From NCBI RefSeq assembly GCF_932526225.1, contig NC_064035.1, forward strand, positions 11,893,296 through 11,957,295: 64,000 nt of DNA. Reading direction: 5' to 3'. This DNA is from Nematostella vectensis. Lineage: Eukaryota; Cnidaria; Anthozoa; Actiniaria; Edwardsiidae. Both the position numbers and the translations under genes were made by a program. Positions within the stretch are counted from its first letter, which is position 1; each line of letters opens with the position of its first letter. This document shows positions 20,819 to 32,201 of the stretch, piece after piece. The notes beneath the pieces were generated by a model. It saw nothing but the letters and a program-made list of their open reading frames with translations, made no database searches and was not told the DNA's origin.

Positions 20819-22151
20819 ATGTCTTTGTACATGACAACCGAAAATAACGATAACACAGGAGAGAGAGAGATGGATGGAAAGCACTCGAATGATTTGCAAA
20901 ACAAGCACGATGATTTGAGGGATTTTGTTGCTAACGAATGCAAAGAACAAATAAGAGTGAGTTACCTCGTATCTTGTTTGCTGGCCTCCATTAAAACAAC
21001 ATCCTTGTACAGACAGATTTCATTAAGTTCTCTAAATGGTTTTTCAATTTCACAGGACGGCAGTGATTCAGAAAATGGCCTTGATGCTGAGAGAATGAAC
21101 CAGTTTTACCAACGTGCTATAGCAGAGAGTGAAAGGTACGAAATGGCATCTAAGACAAGCCTCTATTGATACAAAATAATGCACCAAGCACAACTTGAAG
21201 GACAAAAATGTATTGGTTGGTTTTATCGGTACTTATATGATAAATTGCAAAATCAGTCACAATTGATACACGAAAAAGATACAAAACTTTGAACGGAAAC
21301 TGTACGGACTATTTTGTAGCCATCCAAACCGCTTTGTGTATAATAAGCCTGCAGATTCGCGGCGATTGTGAAACTTTGATAAACTACAGAGGCAGAAAAA
21401 GCAAATTACATTCATGAATTTCTTAGAGATTTTGGGAACTAAATATCACTTTCATATAGCCTACTCACACTATGCCTGGGTGTATCTCCACCCATACAAG
21501 TGATAACATTTCATATGGTTTGTAACTAAAATACTCACTGTAGGGGCTTAAGTCGTAGGTAAGATTTGTTGTCTATTATATGTTGAGCTTCCAACCTTAC
21601 TATGATTTGATTGATTTATTTTAAACCTCAGAAAAGAGAAACATATTTTTCACTGAGGTTCTCAATGTCACAGTGCGCAACTATATTTTTGTTGTTACAA
21701 ATGCAGTTTAATGATTGTAATGAGGTTGGCTTGTCTGTCTAAAAGTATTGAATTCTTCTGCATTTATAAAGAACTCTACACAAATCTACTGCTACTCATT
21801 TTGCAAATTAAAAACTAGTACATATACCTTAAAGACAACTTATCCAGAAACATTAATAAGTTCTCTGTTACAATTTGTGTCTAATTAAAATGCTTACCCT
21901 CTTGTTACTGCATCACATTTAGAATGAACAGTGAAGTAAACAAAAGCCACATCCAGAGGCAGAAGCTTTATGACGAGCTAGGTTCTGCCATGTTTGCAAA
22001 GTGGTCGGAGGACCATGCTGCAGAAGTACTAACTGATGAACAATACCATTTATGGAGCAACGAAGAGAAGCAGAGCAAAGAGCTGTTGCAGCAGATCAAA
22101 GGAGTGGCTCTGAGTGAGGATGGCACAGGTAGTGATGATGCTTCGCAGTGA
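20819..22151 (+). CDS. Uncharacterised 148-aa protein, three exons
   Basis: Exons 20819-20956, 21056-21135 and 21923-22151 join in consistent phases (0, then 2) to 447 nt, giving 148 residues ending TGA. Donors (aga/gtgagt and aag/gtacga) and acceptors (tttcacag, cacatttag) are good. The product is hydrophilic and acidic, with no signal peptide or membrane segment from this start. It is rich in D, E, N, K and Q, with helical stretches such as M-N-Q-F-Y-Q-R-A-I-A-E-S-E-R and an acidic S/D/G tail, suggesting a coiled-coil adaptor or a nuclear protein. I do not recognise the family. A longer frame begins at 20753 with a hydrophobic segment, but its ATG precedes a poorer context. The first exon lies only about 100 bases from the inverted-repeat element. 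Confidence 0.6.
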
Positions 22152-23923
22152 TGTTGGAGCTATTTTGAGAATTATGCAATAATAGTGGATTCAAGAAGAG
22201 CTAGGGAAAAGAGTGCTTTCAATTTTTTTCGTGCGATATATCATATGTATGCATCATAATTTATTTTATATTGTATAATGTGATATACAAGAGCTAGGGA
22301 AAATATTGCTTTTATTTTGTTCTTATGATATCTCATTTGTTTGTATTCTATTTTTATTTTATATTGTGTCATGTGATATACAAGAGAGGGAAAATATTGC
22401 TCTTATTTTGTTCTTATGATATCTCATATGTATGTATTATATGTCATTTTATCATGTGATATACCAAAAAAAGTAATGATTGTGCTGATACCAAAAACTA
22501 GAAGTTGACTTAATATACAGTAGCAACAAAATCATAATATGCTACATGGAAGGGAACATTTTGTTATATATTACATGATTTGCCTATTTCACATTGTTAT
22601 GAGCTAATATACAGGATCTGCCATTGTGTAACTGCTTTTCAGACTTTTCAAAACAGTCAGTGGTGAGAGAAAAGGATTTACAGGAGGTGGTTATGCCCAA
22701 AATGTGATCAATGGGCTCCCTCCAAAGAAATCATGCCTTGAATTATTTAAACTATTTTAGCAATCCAGAAGCTATGAAATCCAGAAACAAATTTTCCCCC
22801 ATATTTCCCATGAATTTTTTTCTGCCACTGCCTCTGGTGAGGTGAGAAAATTTCACTAGCAAAGTTGGGTATTAAGGCTTGACAATCAATTGCAGTGTGT
22901 ATAGAAATAAATATAAAAGAAACCTTTTTAGCAAGTCTAAAAACAAAAATAATTTTATTATTCGCCATTTATAAAGTTCAGGTGCCAGAGTGCTCTCTGG
23001 TGAAACAATGACTTAAAACAAGTTCTGACACATCATGTATTATGCCTAAATTTTTTCCGTTCTGCAGTGTGACATGATGAACCCTAAGCACCCTGAAACA
23101 TTAATTCTTAGGAAGAGAGAGAACACTGGTTTTCCCTACAGAAATGACACTCTACTATATAGCAGAACTCCTCTCTTCTGATAAGACACTACATTATAAA
23201 GGCCAGTCTCCTTAAAAGAAGGCTCAATGCGGGGGGGGGGGGGGTACTTCCTAAATCCATTGGATGGGGATCATCGTTGTATCTTCTAGGGTGTAAATTT
23301 GGAACCTTGGGTATCTTTTAGGGGTGAAAATGAGAATGCCCAGATTTTTTTTACCTCAGTATCTTTTAGGGTGCTATTATAGCCTTCCCTTGTCTAACTT
23401 GTAGCTTATGAAAGAGCCTTGAAATGACTGTGTCATTCGGTGTTTTTAGATCACTAGAGTCAGTTTTAATTAAACGTTTGTATTACAAATTATTGACTTT
23501 TGTTTGAGGTATCTTTTAGGGGCAAAATTCATACCTAACCACGCCTACTTTAGTTCCTTTTAAGGTTGTTTAAAAAAATCCTGACAATGATCCCCGTCTG
23601 TTTGATATCAGAGTCCCCCCCAGGGGGCCCAATACTATTTTTGTGAATTTCACCCAGCATAGTAAAAACAATCTGAACAACTTTGTTATGGTACAAAAGG
23701 TGTTGGTTGCACTGTGCTTAGCCAACATGTGCTGTCACTTCAATTTCCTTTTATATCCTATGCTTTTTATAGTGTTTTCGATAGCATGAATCTACACTTT
23801 CGTTTGTATACTAGCTAAAGCTAAGACCACTGAGTTGTGAATCTTTCTGGCTTTACTCACAGAAGCTAAGTCCAGGTGTGTGAACCTTTCTGATGATTTT
23901 TAGCCTTGGACTCCTCTGCATTA
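22152..23923. other. Convergent 3' flanks between the unknown gene and the first myotrophin-like gene
   Basis: Holds an approximately 92-bp three-copy tandem repeat (22195-22470, gagctagggaaaatattgct plus tatcatatgtatg-type sequence) and a G run at about 23231. Dispersed copies of gtatcttttaggg lie around 23280-23525. I see no gene. Confidence 0.55.
22195..22470. repeat. Approximately 92-bp tandem repeat, three copies
   Basis: Copies start near 22197, 22290 and 22380 with (gag)ctagggaaaa(t/g)a(g)ttgct and end in gtgatatacaaga. They lie directly behind the stop codon of the 148-aa gene, probably in its 3' UTR. Confidence 0.7.
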
Positions 23924-26478
23924 TTAGCTGGAGTTGAGTCCATTAATGTGTGAATCTTTTCCTTTTAGCAGCTTCAGAATTTCCAGGTTGTCTGTGTGAT
24001 CGGCATAGCTTCTATTGTCAGCATCTCTTTTGTTCACATCAGCTCCCTGTGGGTATAGAATAGCAGTTGAAAGGAGGGTTACATCCTCGGACACCCAGGG
24101 CGTCAGGAACAAGGCCTCCCCATGCTCTTGCGCCTCCTTACACTGACCGCACTGTCCTGGGTACCCGAGGAAGTGAGGGACTGAGAACTTTATTTTTCTT
24201 TGCTTCTATGATTAGGAAAAGAGGGTAGTGTTTCTTCACTCTTTTTGAAGTTTTTTTATATACAGTAATCATCTAAAAAAGGCGAACTTTTATGGGGGGG
24301 GGAGGTGCTGTCTTGTTACCATGATCGCTTGACTCCATTAGCTCCTGCTTATGCCTTTTTTTGCTGCATATTAACTCACGTGATAATTATTTACTCACAT
24401 GATCGATGAGATATTTCACCATCATGTGGTTGTTCTTGGAAATTGCGATCATAAGTGGAGTGGTGTCGTCCTCATCTTCCAACTGAGAAACAAAAGACAA
24501 GCATATAAAAATAATGAAATTGGGAATGCAGAGATCAAGTTAGTGTACTCAGGGATATGGAAACCTATTGTTTCAACTATTTAAGTTATATCTTGCTTTG
24601 AGCAAAAAGGGAGGGTTGATGAAATTGTCTCTACTCGTCGTAGCTCATAGTTGTTGTGAATTAATTAGTTATCCCAGCTATCTATTGGTGGATAAGCGGT
24701 TTGATAATTAAAATGGCACAGGAAACCCTGTAAATCTGCAAACACAAGCCCACTTTACCTTTGGTTTTATTGTTATTATTATTATTGTTGTGGTTGTTGT
24801 TATTGGTAAACAAGCAAGATGCTAAAACAAGCGCAGGGACGGGGCACTACCCTTCGACAATGTTAAAAGCCAGTAGTGTGTGTGTGTGTGTTTTTCTTCT
24901 TCTCAATTTCTGAAACTTTCTTTGGCCTTTCCGTTCATTGGTTTATTTTGCGTTCTACACAAAATGTTTAATTGGACGCCAGGACGCAGCCTTCTGCTTG
25001 ATAGGCAGCTGCCATGTTCAGATTTCAAGTTTATTAATAAACATATATCGTATAGTGCCTTTTTAGGGAGCCTTTGCAAAAGCATCAATAAATATTTATT
25101 TATCACATACATAATTAAAATGGTATTAATACTTTGTGAAACGTAATGTCAGGTTGTAGCAACAAGGGAATTGATATGCGTCAACTGGCACCGGCCAAAT
25201 GTCCAACTTTTTGAGTCTCATAAAAAGAATGCAATCTGATGTTATGGGACTATCCGGTAATTTTATGCTTTTTAATGTGGGTAATTAGCCGGCGCAGACG
25301 GTGCTGCTGGCTTCTTATGGAGCTCCAAAACTTGACAGGAGTGCGTGATTGATTTGATGCGATCTTGTTAATAAGCAGTTAATGGTAATCCTCTAAGTTT
25401 ATCTGATGTTCTTAGTTCTGACACTTTTTTACCCGAAGGGGAAAACACGAGCGGTATTCGGAAATAGATTATACCGCGGCAATTTAGATTATTTCCAAGC
25501 GGATGCCTCAAGGTTAAAGGGGAGTGCAAACTATCTTCCACTTGGATGGGTTTTCAATCAAAATCCTAGCTTGAGGCATTTTTCTCGGACAATGGTCCTC
25601 TCAGCTGCGTACGTGCAAAATTGCATTCTTCGGCTTTGATAAATAAATAACGACTACATTTGGCCTACTTTGGTAGTGGGTTAACGCTTACATTAGGATC
25701 GGCGCACTTCTTTTCGACCAGCCATTCTACAATAGGTCGCATATTGGCTGCAATGGCGTGATGAAGAGGGCAACGGCCAGAACTAATGGGAGCATTCACA
25801 CTACACCGGCCCTGAAACCAAGATAAACATGGTCAACTACTACTGTGGACTGAACAAACTAGAGTAACTTGTATAAATAAACACACGAGAGAGGTTGCAC
25901 AATGATACTTGGTTATCAAATGTCAAAACCTCCCAGCTACCTCATGGTGTGTCTGTCTGGTGTGAACACGGTGTGATTAAGTGCTTGAGGTAAAATAGAT
26001 GCAATAAAGTTTTCATAAGTTTTCGTAAGTCGTAGAGTGTGTTGCTCTCAAAATTGGTTTGTAAAGATAAACTAATTAACTTTTGATCAAAGTATCAGTG
26101 GGATTTTTTTGAAATGCTTATTTTGTCTGATTAATTTATCCGTCAATCAAAATGTGACCTATTCGACTGATGTTTGTGAACTGTTCTTCTAAAATACTTC
26201 TACCACAGAAGGTATATGTAAGGCATTGTGTTGAATTCATCTTGGATAAGTCGTATGGTCTTTAGTGAAAGAGAACTGACAAGTTTAGGAGTTTTAGTGA
26301 CTTCTTGCAGTTTACAATCGGCGGACTGCAGATTGATTTTCAGACGTCTCTCGCTAACAAGTCCTAAGCTAGGATATAGTCGAGTGAATAATAAAATGAA
26401 CTTATAATTTACCGGCATAGATAGTCGCTTTTGGACCTCCTCTACATTGCCGGCTTTGATGGCGTTGACTATGTCCAT
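23924..26478 (-). CDS. Myotrophin-like ankyrin-repeat protein A (130 aa, four exons)
   Basis: Exons on the minus strand: 26478-26413, 25811-25692, 24482-24399, 24046-23924, all phase 0, totalling 130 residues. The start M-D-I-V-N-A-I-K-A-G was chosen because it aligns with the paralogue next door; an ATG ten codons upstream (26508) is in frame. Ankyrin hallmarks are G-R-C-P-L-H-H-A-I, T-P-L-M-I-A-I and G-A-D-V-N. The size and repeat order fit myotrophin (118 aa in mammals), a cytosolic ankyrin protein known to bind capping protein and NF-kB components. The last repeat is degenerate (S-Y-A-D-H-T-D-N), as in myotrophin, and the tail L-L-K-G-K-D-S-H... is longer than usual. Function is inferred from family only. 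Confidence 0.78.
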
Positions 26479-27984
26479 TTTTCGCAGTTTAAGGCTAGTG
26501 TTGACCAAATGAAAGCTAAACGTCCACTGATGATAAGTGGAGCAAGTCGCTTACTCAACACCCCCGAGGTCACACTACGTGTACAGCGGGTAGCACCGCT
26601 GGTATTCGAAACCTCCGGAATCGCCGACAAACCTCATCAAGTGACCGCACTTCGCGCGTCCCAACGACCAGGTAAACCGCCGTCTGGCCCCATCCTTTCC
26701 CGACTTTGAACCGCTTCTGTTTGCTTTCTTCAACGCTTTTGGCCTGGCAATGTTCCATTATCCGTTATTGCAGGAAGTTACGAGGTTTTGAAATGCCATT
26801 TTATATGTATATAGGGCCCACCGAGCGAAGTCTGGACGATATCAGTAGCGGTTTTTTTTTTATTTTTTTTTTATTTTGCGTGAATCAAACAATTCTTAAG
26901 ATAATTTCGCGGGCATTTTTCTAAGTATGTCGAGCCATCTGGAAAACAAAACAATCTTTTTAATACTCGAAAGTGTACGTCCACGGCCTCTGCCCTCTTT
27001 TCAACTCAATGCAAAGAACACATACAAATACATGCGTGAGAAAATACTTTTATTGTAGGTGGTGCTTTTGAAATCAACGCCTGATATATAAGGTATAATT
27101 ATGCGATCTCCTAAACCCTTTTTTTAGCCAATTTTGGTTTGTACTAACAGGTACTACTGCACATCGGCTTGTCGGTACTGAAAAAGAACAAATTATTGAA
27201 ACAGCATTAGAAAACATATGTCCAATTTGTCGCTAAAATAATTAACTAACAATTAACCGCGGTTATCCCCTCCCACCAAGACGATGATCACCATTTCGTA
27301 ACTCTCTCGTGACTCATTCGTTCGTACGTCGTGCTCCTCTCGTCCCCCCCCCCCCCCCCCCCCCACCTCCTCCGCACGTTTTCGTACTCGCACCTCAAAC
27401 TGCCCCGCCATTTCGAAGTTACCCACCATAAATAGCCATGGCATCAAGTTATTAATACTCTTCTTTTGTTTTTATCTCATATCCTCCTCCCCCCCCCCCC
27501 CCCCAATGTTCCTCCTGCTATCCTTTGCTCGCCTTGTAACTACCTAGTAATCCCCCTCACCGAATGTCCCTCCGTAATTTGGATGTGCGTACAATCGTTC
27601 AGTGTTGTTTTTTTTAGTGGCCCTAGGTTTTGAATGACCTTACTACTTGCTATTTATTGTTTGGTTGCGCTTATTTCTGAAAATGCCATATCGGTAATTA
27701 TTTGAGCTTATGCTGTTTCGTGTTGGGACCCGAAGTATCCCCCAGTTTACAAAAATAACGAGCCATTAGAGGGGAGCCGGAAGCTTAACTTGAAATAAAG
27801 CACATAAGATAGATCTGGTTCTCTTCGTAGTTTCTAGCGTGACCCACTGAAAAAAAAACTGAATGCGCAAACAAGATGCGCACCTAATACTGCAGTCTAT
27901 TTAAAGCTATGACTGATAGGACACGATACGTTTTATCTCACTCTATCTCACAAACGGGAGTGTGACCTCACCTCGAGAGGGAAG
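26479..27984. other. Intergenic region between the tandem myotrophin-like genes
   Basis: The 5' flank of gene A and the 3' flank of gene B. It contains long C runs at about 27345-27364 and 27489-27505 and T runs near 26852-26874. I see no convincing gene; the ORF at 26431-26709 is mostly antisense to gene A exon 1 and its flank. Confidence 0.5.
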
Positions 27985-30447
27985 TTAGTTCCACTTCTTT
28001 TTGAAGAGCTCCTTCATGCCCTCGTCCTCTGTGCAGTCGGCGTACTTATCACCGTCGGGGGACTTGCCTTTTGGGTCAGCCCCCTAAACATGACAAACAA
28101 AGAATCATGACGAATCATATATTACCGAGATTCCGAGACGAATCATATATTACCGAGATTCCGAGACGAATCATATATTACCGAGATTCCGAGACGAATC
28201 ATATATTACCGAGATTCTCCTTGAGAGACTCAAGGCAAAGACTCGCCTGATCTTTAGATCAGTACCTGTTCCAGTAACCATTCCACCATTCTCTTGTTGT
28301 TCTTCAGAAGAGCGATATACACAGGTGTGCACTCCCCTTGGTCCTCCAGCTGCAAGAGATGTATGGTATGTTATCCTAACAAGCTACCTAACTGTAGTTT
28401 GTGAGTTCTAATGGTATGACGGGAAGGGAAGGATTTTAAGGGAGGGGTAGTGGTCCCTCATCCAACTGTAAGAGCAGAGGATTTTACGGTATATTGTTGA
28501 TGTGTGTGTAACTCTGCTACAGTAAGAAAATGATGGTAAGTACCCTAGGAAGGATGGGGAGAGTTGGTGGCTCAGATTATAAGATGTTTTGACTATCCAA
28601 CGCGGAAAGTGTAATTAGAATATTATTACAAAAAGCAATAGGATGCTTCTCCCGTGTTATCGTGGTATGGGAGACACAAGTCAACCGCTGGGGGTGGGAG
28701 GGGGGGGGGGTTAACGCAGTGTATCTATCATACCCTGTTTTAAGCGCGCAAAAATGCCTCTTCTTAACGACATCCAGTACTCAGCTTGAAGGATGATGGT
28801 GTACAGATGGCACGCTATAGGGCCTAATGGTATGTGTCCCATTAATAAGTACCTTGATAACGAACCTAGAAGGGTATAGTCATGAGTGCAGGCTTGCTTA
28901 GAAAGCACTTATGTTTGCCAAATGGGCTGACACGTATTAACCTCGATTTTAAAACACTTTTTTTCACTTCTTTGGCGGCATCGCATCATAACAGCGACTG
29001 TACTCTTTGCTCTTCTACTTAAATTTATGTCATTCCTCACATGATAAGCGCCTTGCACGGTTGTATTCTTTTTTATCACCCTTTTTATATTTGAAATAGA
29101 GTTTCATTCAAAAGTTTTCAAGTTGTCCATCCTGCAAATATTAGCATAACAATAAAATCATAAAAGCTTGATATATTGTTTTCGTGTCCTGCATCGGCTT
29201 CGTCTCTTGAAAATTCCCTCAGTGTTACACAGTGCGCCCCTCATTGCGTCCTTCTACGATCAGACGGCGGAAATCCTATTCTTCTATGTCAATCAACGCA
29301 AGTTTGATCATATATTATCAATTTCGTGCTGATCTAGAATCAAGCACTTCAAACGCAAATACGTAGCTCGCAGGGAACCGACATATTTTATTTAACCTCA
29401 TAAATCTCGCGAATATTAAGGCATATATTTTGAAATAAAATCTATGTACCGCTTTTATGCTCTTTTAATTAAAGGAGGTAATATAGATTCTGAAACGTTT
29501 TGTGTCAATAACTAAATCTTCTAGATGCCTCCCCAGACAGGTCAATGAAACAGGAGATACTATTATTAGCATATTGTAAATCATTAGGAGCCAATCTATC
29601 CAATTATTTCGAACAGCACGACTACCATTGTAAGCCTCCCCTGTGCACTAGACTTCTCCAACCATGCAGATCCCTTATTTGTACTATAATTTGCCTCTCG
29701 ATGGGGGGAAGGGAATTCGCACCTTATAACTTACCACAAATACAGATTAAAAACAGAGATTAACAGTTTGTTTTATTATAAATATTAGCGCGGATTCAAA
29801 TGCATATCAGTGGGCAATAGTCGCTGTTTGGTTCAACCATACTTGACGTCATTAATATTCATGCTTGTTTATCAAGAATAGGCAAGAAGAGGAGACGAAC
29901 ACATAGTATAAATGTTTATTCCAACCCCAGTGCCTTTTTCACTTACATCAACATCGGCACCACGCTGCACGAGAGCCTGGCATACGTCGATCTTCCCGCA
30001 GTCCACAGCGTGATGCAAGGGCGTACGGCCCCCTGATGCCGGTGCATTCACACAGAAACCCTGTAGTGGAAATATGCGTGAATCGCATGTTTACTCGTGC
30101 AAATGACAGTAGCGCATTCTTCGGCTTTCACCGATGCCAAGTAGTAAGGCGGGTCACAGATTGGTTTAGCTTGCACGTTTCTTTTCTAATTATATTGAAC
30201 TGTTTAAATAAACTGCACCCGACGGCAAAGTGGCCGATAAGGCTGTTGTCAAAGATTGGAATAAGAGCCAAATTAAGCTAGCGTACGAGCACAATATTTT
30301 AACGTCTTGCAAACGCGCAAATTACTTGCAGACTGACAAGACCCAAAATGTTCCACGTTTAACCCCCAAACCAATTACCGGTTTAGACATAGCCTTCTTC
30401 ATAAGCTCAAGGTCTCCAGATCTAACGGCTCTCACAACATCAGCCAT
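27985..30447 (-). CDS. Myotrophin-like ankyrin-repeat protein B (121 aa, four exons)
   Basis: Minus-strand exons 30447-30379, 30060-29947, 28349-28266, 28083-27985, all phase 0, give 121 residues ending K-K-K-W-N and TAA. The N-terminus M-A-D-V-V-R-A-V-R-S-G-D-L-E-L-M-K is typical of the first myotrophin helix pair. It is followed by G-G-R-T-P-L-H-H-A-V-D-C-G, G-A-D-V-D, T-P-V-Y-I-A-L-L-K-N-N and the degenerate final repeat G-A-D-P-K-G-K-S-P-D-G. Intron positions and phases match gene A exactly, with exon 3 the same length (84 nt), so the pair arose by tandem gene duplication. B is closer to mammalian myotrophin in length and repeat quality. A small cytosolic scaffold is likely. Confidence 0.82.
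28109..28216. repeat. 28-bp tandem repeat in intron 3 of myotrophin-like gene B
   Basis: Nearly four perfect copies of gacgaatcatatattaccga plus gattccga. The array sits about 25 bases upstream, on the minus strand, of the exon-4 acceptor. Confidence 0.92.
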
Positions 30448-32201
30448 GGTGGATCAAGATTTGTGGTAGTTTTCTGGCGGTGCGTATACTGCTCGGTCCA
30501 AAAGCTGGAGCACACTGCAGAACGCTCACGACTCGGAGTGATGCTATACCGGGTCTGGCGGAGTGCGTTAGTGCGTCACATCAAAATGGACACGCCCACA
30601 AAACATTCTCTTCGCGAGACCTTTTTGGCCCCTGTATAATTAGCTGTGTGATTGGTAGAGTAGGTGTAGAAAATGAATTCACTGATGTGATTAGGGTTGG
30701 AGAGGAATGAATTGTATCATATCAGGATTATTGCATCTCTGAGCCCAAGGCGGACTAAATTTGTCACAAAACACAAACGCAATTCGCATGGATTTTTAAT
30801 GAAACCCGAATCTTGGTTCGATGACAATACTTTTCCGCGCGCTCGATTTATTTTTCATTTAAAGGTTCAAGAGGTAAGGTGTAGTTTGACCTTGTGTTTG
30901 TATCTGCGTGTATATAAACCAAGGAAGTTAAGCATTTTGGTAATCGCTATTTATTTTTCTAGAGCTGCAGAGGAGGGGCTCAATGGAGTTTTGATTCATG
31001 GTGAACGTTAAAAAATAAAAAGACGTTTTTACGGTTAACGGTAAAAATTAGGCGTTTTTACACTACGGTTAAATTTTCGGCATCTTTATTACGGTTACCG
31101 GTTATTTTTTGTCCTCAAATTTACGGTTAACGCTTATATTTATTTTATTTTTTTTCCATTTTACGGTTAACTGTTAGACCATGGCCGTAACTAGTAATTT
31201 TAAGTTAACTAGTAACTAACTACAGGACCTCGAACCACAGGAAGTCAACAGTCAAACTGCGATGACCATGTAGACTGGGCAATTATTATTTATATTATAT
31301 TATTATATATCCTTTTCAGCATTCAAAGTAAGAGAAAGGCCAATGAAAAAAGGTTTTGAGAGTGCCCACCGTAAAAGAGTGCTCGAAAATGCGGCTTAGC
31401 TTATGTGGGAGATAGTATGAAACATTTTCAGGGAAATGACTTGAAGAAAATAGTATCAATTATCGGATGGTTTTAGTTGGGGAGGGGGGGGGGGGGGGGG
31501 GTAAAGGTTGTTTTGAATGAAACCCTATGTCCGCCATGGCAAAAATGGAGAGAAGAGATCAAATCTGGGTGATCTTGTGAGTTGGTTAGGAATCGAATTA
31601 ACCAGGGATTAATTTGATTTTTTGCGAGTAAAAATGACTCGAAATCGTTATCAACTCATATAAGATGTGCCTCGCATACTTCATCCCTGTAACTACGATA
31701 CGAAAAAAAAAAAAACGTTAAAAAAGTCGACAACAATAACGCATACTAGTTGTTTTTTAAACAATATTTTCCAGTTTTCTGCGTTGTTGTCGACCTTTTC
31801 TTTTAAAGGTTTTATTCCATATTCAACTGTCGACGCAGACCACAAGGTCCCACGCACTCCAGCAAATAGAGGCTGTCCGGTGTTTTCTTCCTACGTTTTT
31901 GTAAACTACGATAAGGGCCCCCGAATGGTCTTTGGCGAGCACCCCGTTTTTTATGCGAGACTGATCAATTTTAGTTTGTTTATGTTTGTTTTAGATTGCG
32001 AGCATTGGCGAAAAAAATTGCGCGAGAAGCGAGCATTAGCCGAAAACTACGAGCTCATGGAAAATTTGGCGGACCATTCTACTGGGCCCTACGATACGGT
32101 AAATATACCTACTCAGGATCTCTGTGGTCTGTTTACCTGTTCGCTTTTGGCCAGCGGTTGACTTCTTGCACCAAAAAACGAAATATGGCAGCGGTGTCAA
32201 G
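30448..32201. other. Divergent 5' region between myotrophin-like B and the ankyrin-DHHC gene
   Basis: This 1.75-kb region separates two divergently transcribed genes and should hold both promoters. It contains an imperfect run of tacggttaacgg-type motifs (31020-31180) and a G run at about 31483-31501. No clear TATA element or additional exon was recognised; ORFs at 30697 and 31667 lack family resemblance. Confidence 0.5.

Noticed and set aside
31667-32161. 164-aa ORF before the ankyrin-DHHC start
   Set aside because: No recognisable domain, and it overlaps the likely promoter/5' UTR. It is not in frame with a supported splice to the ankyrin exon.
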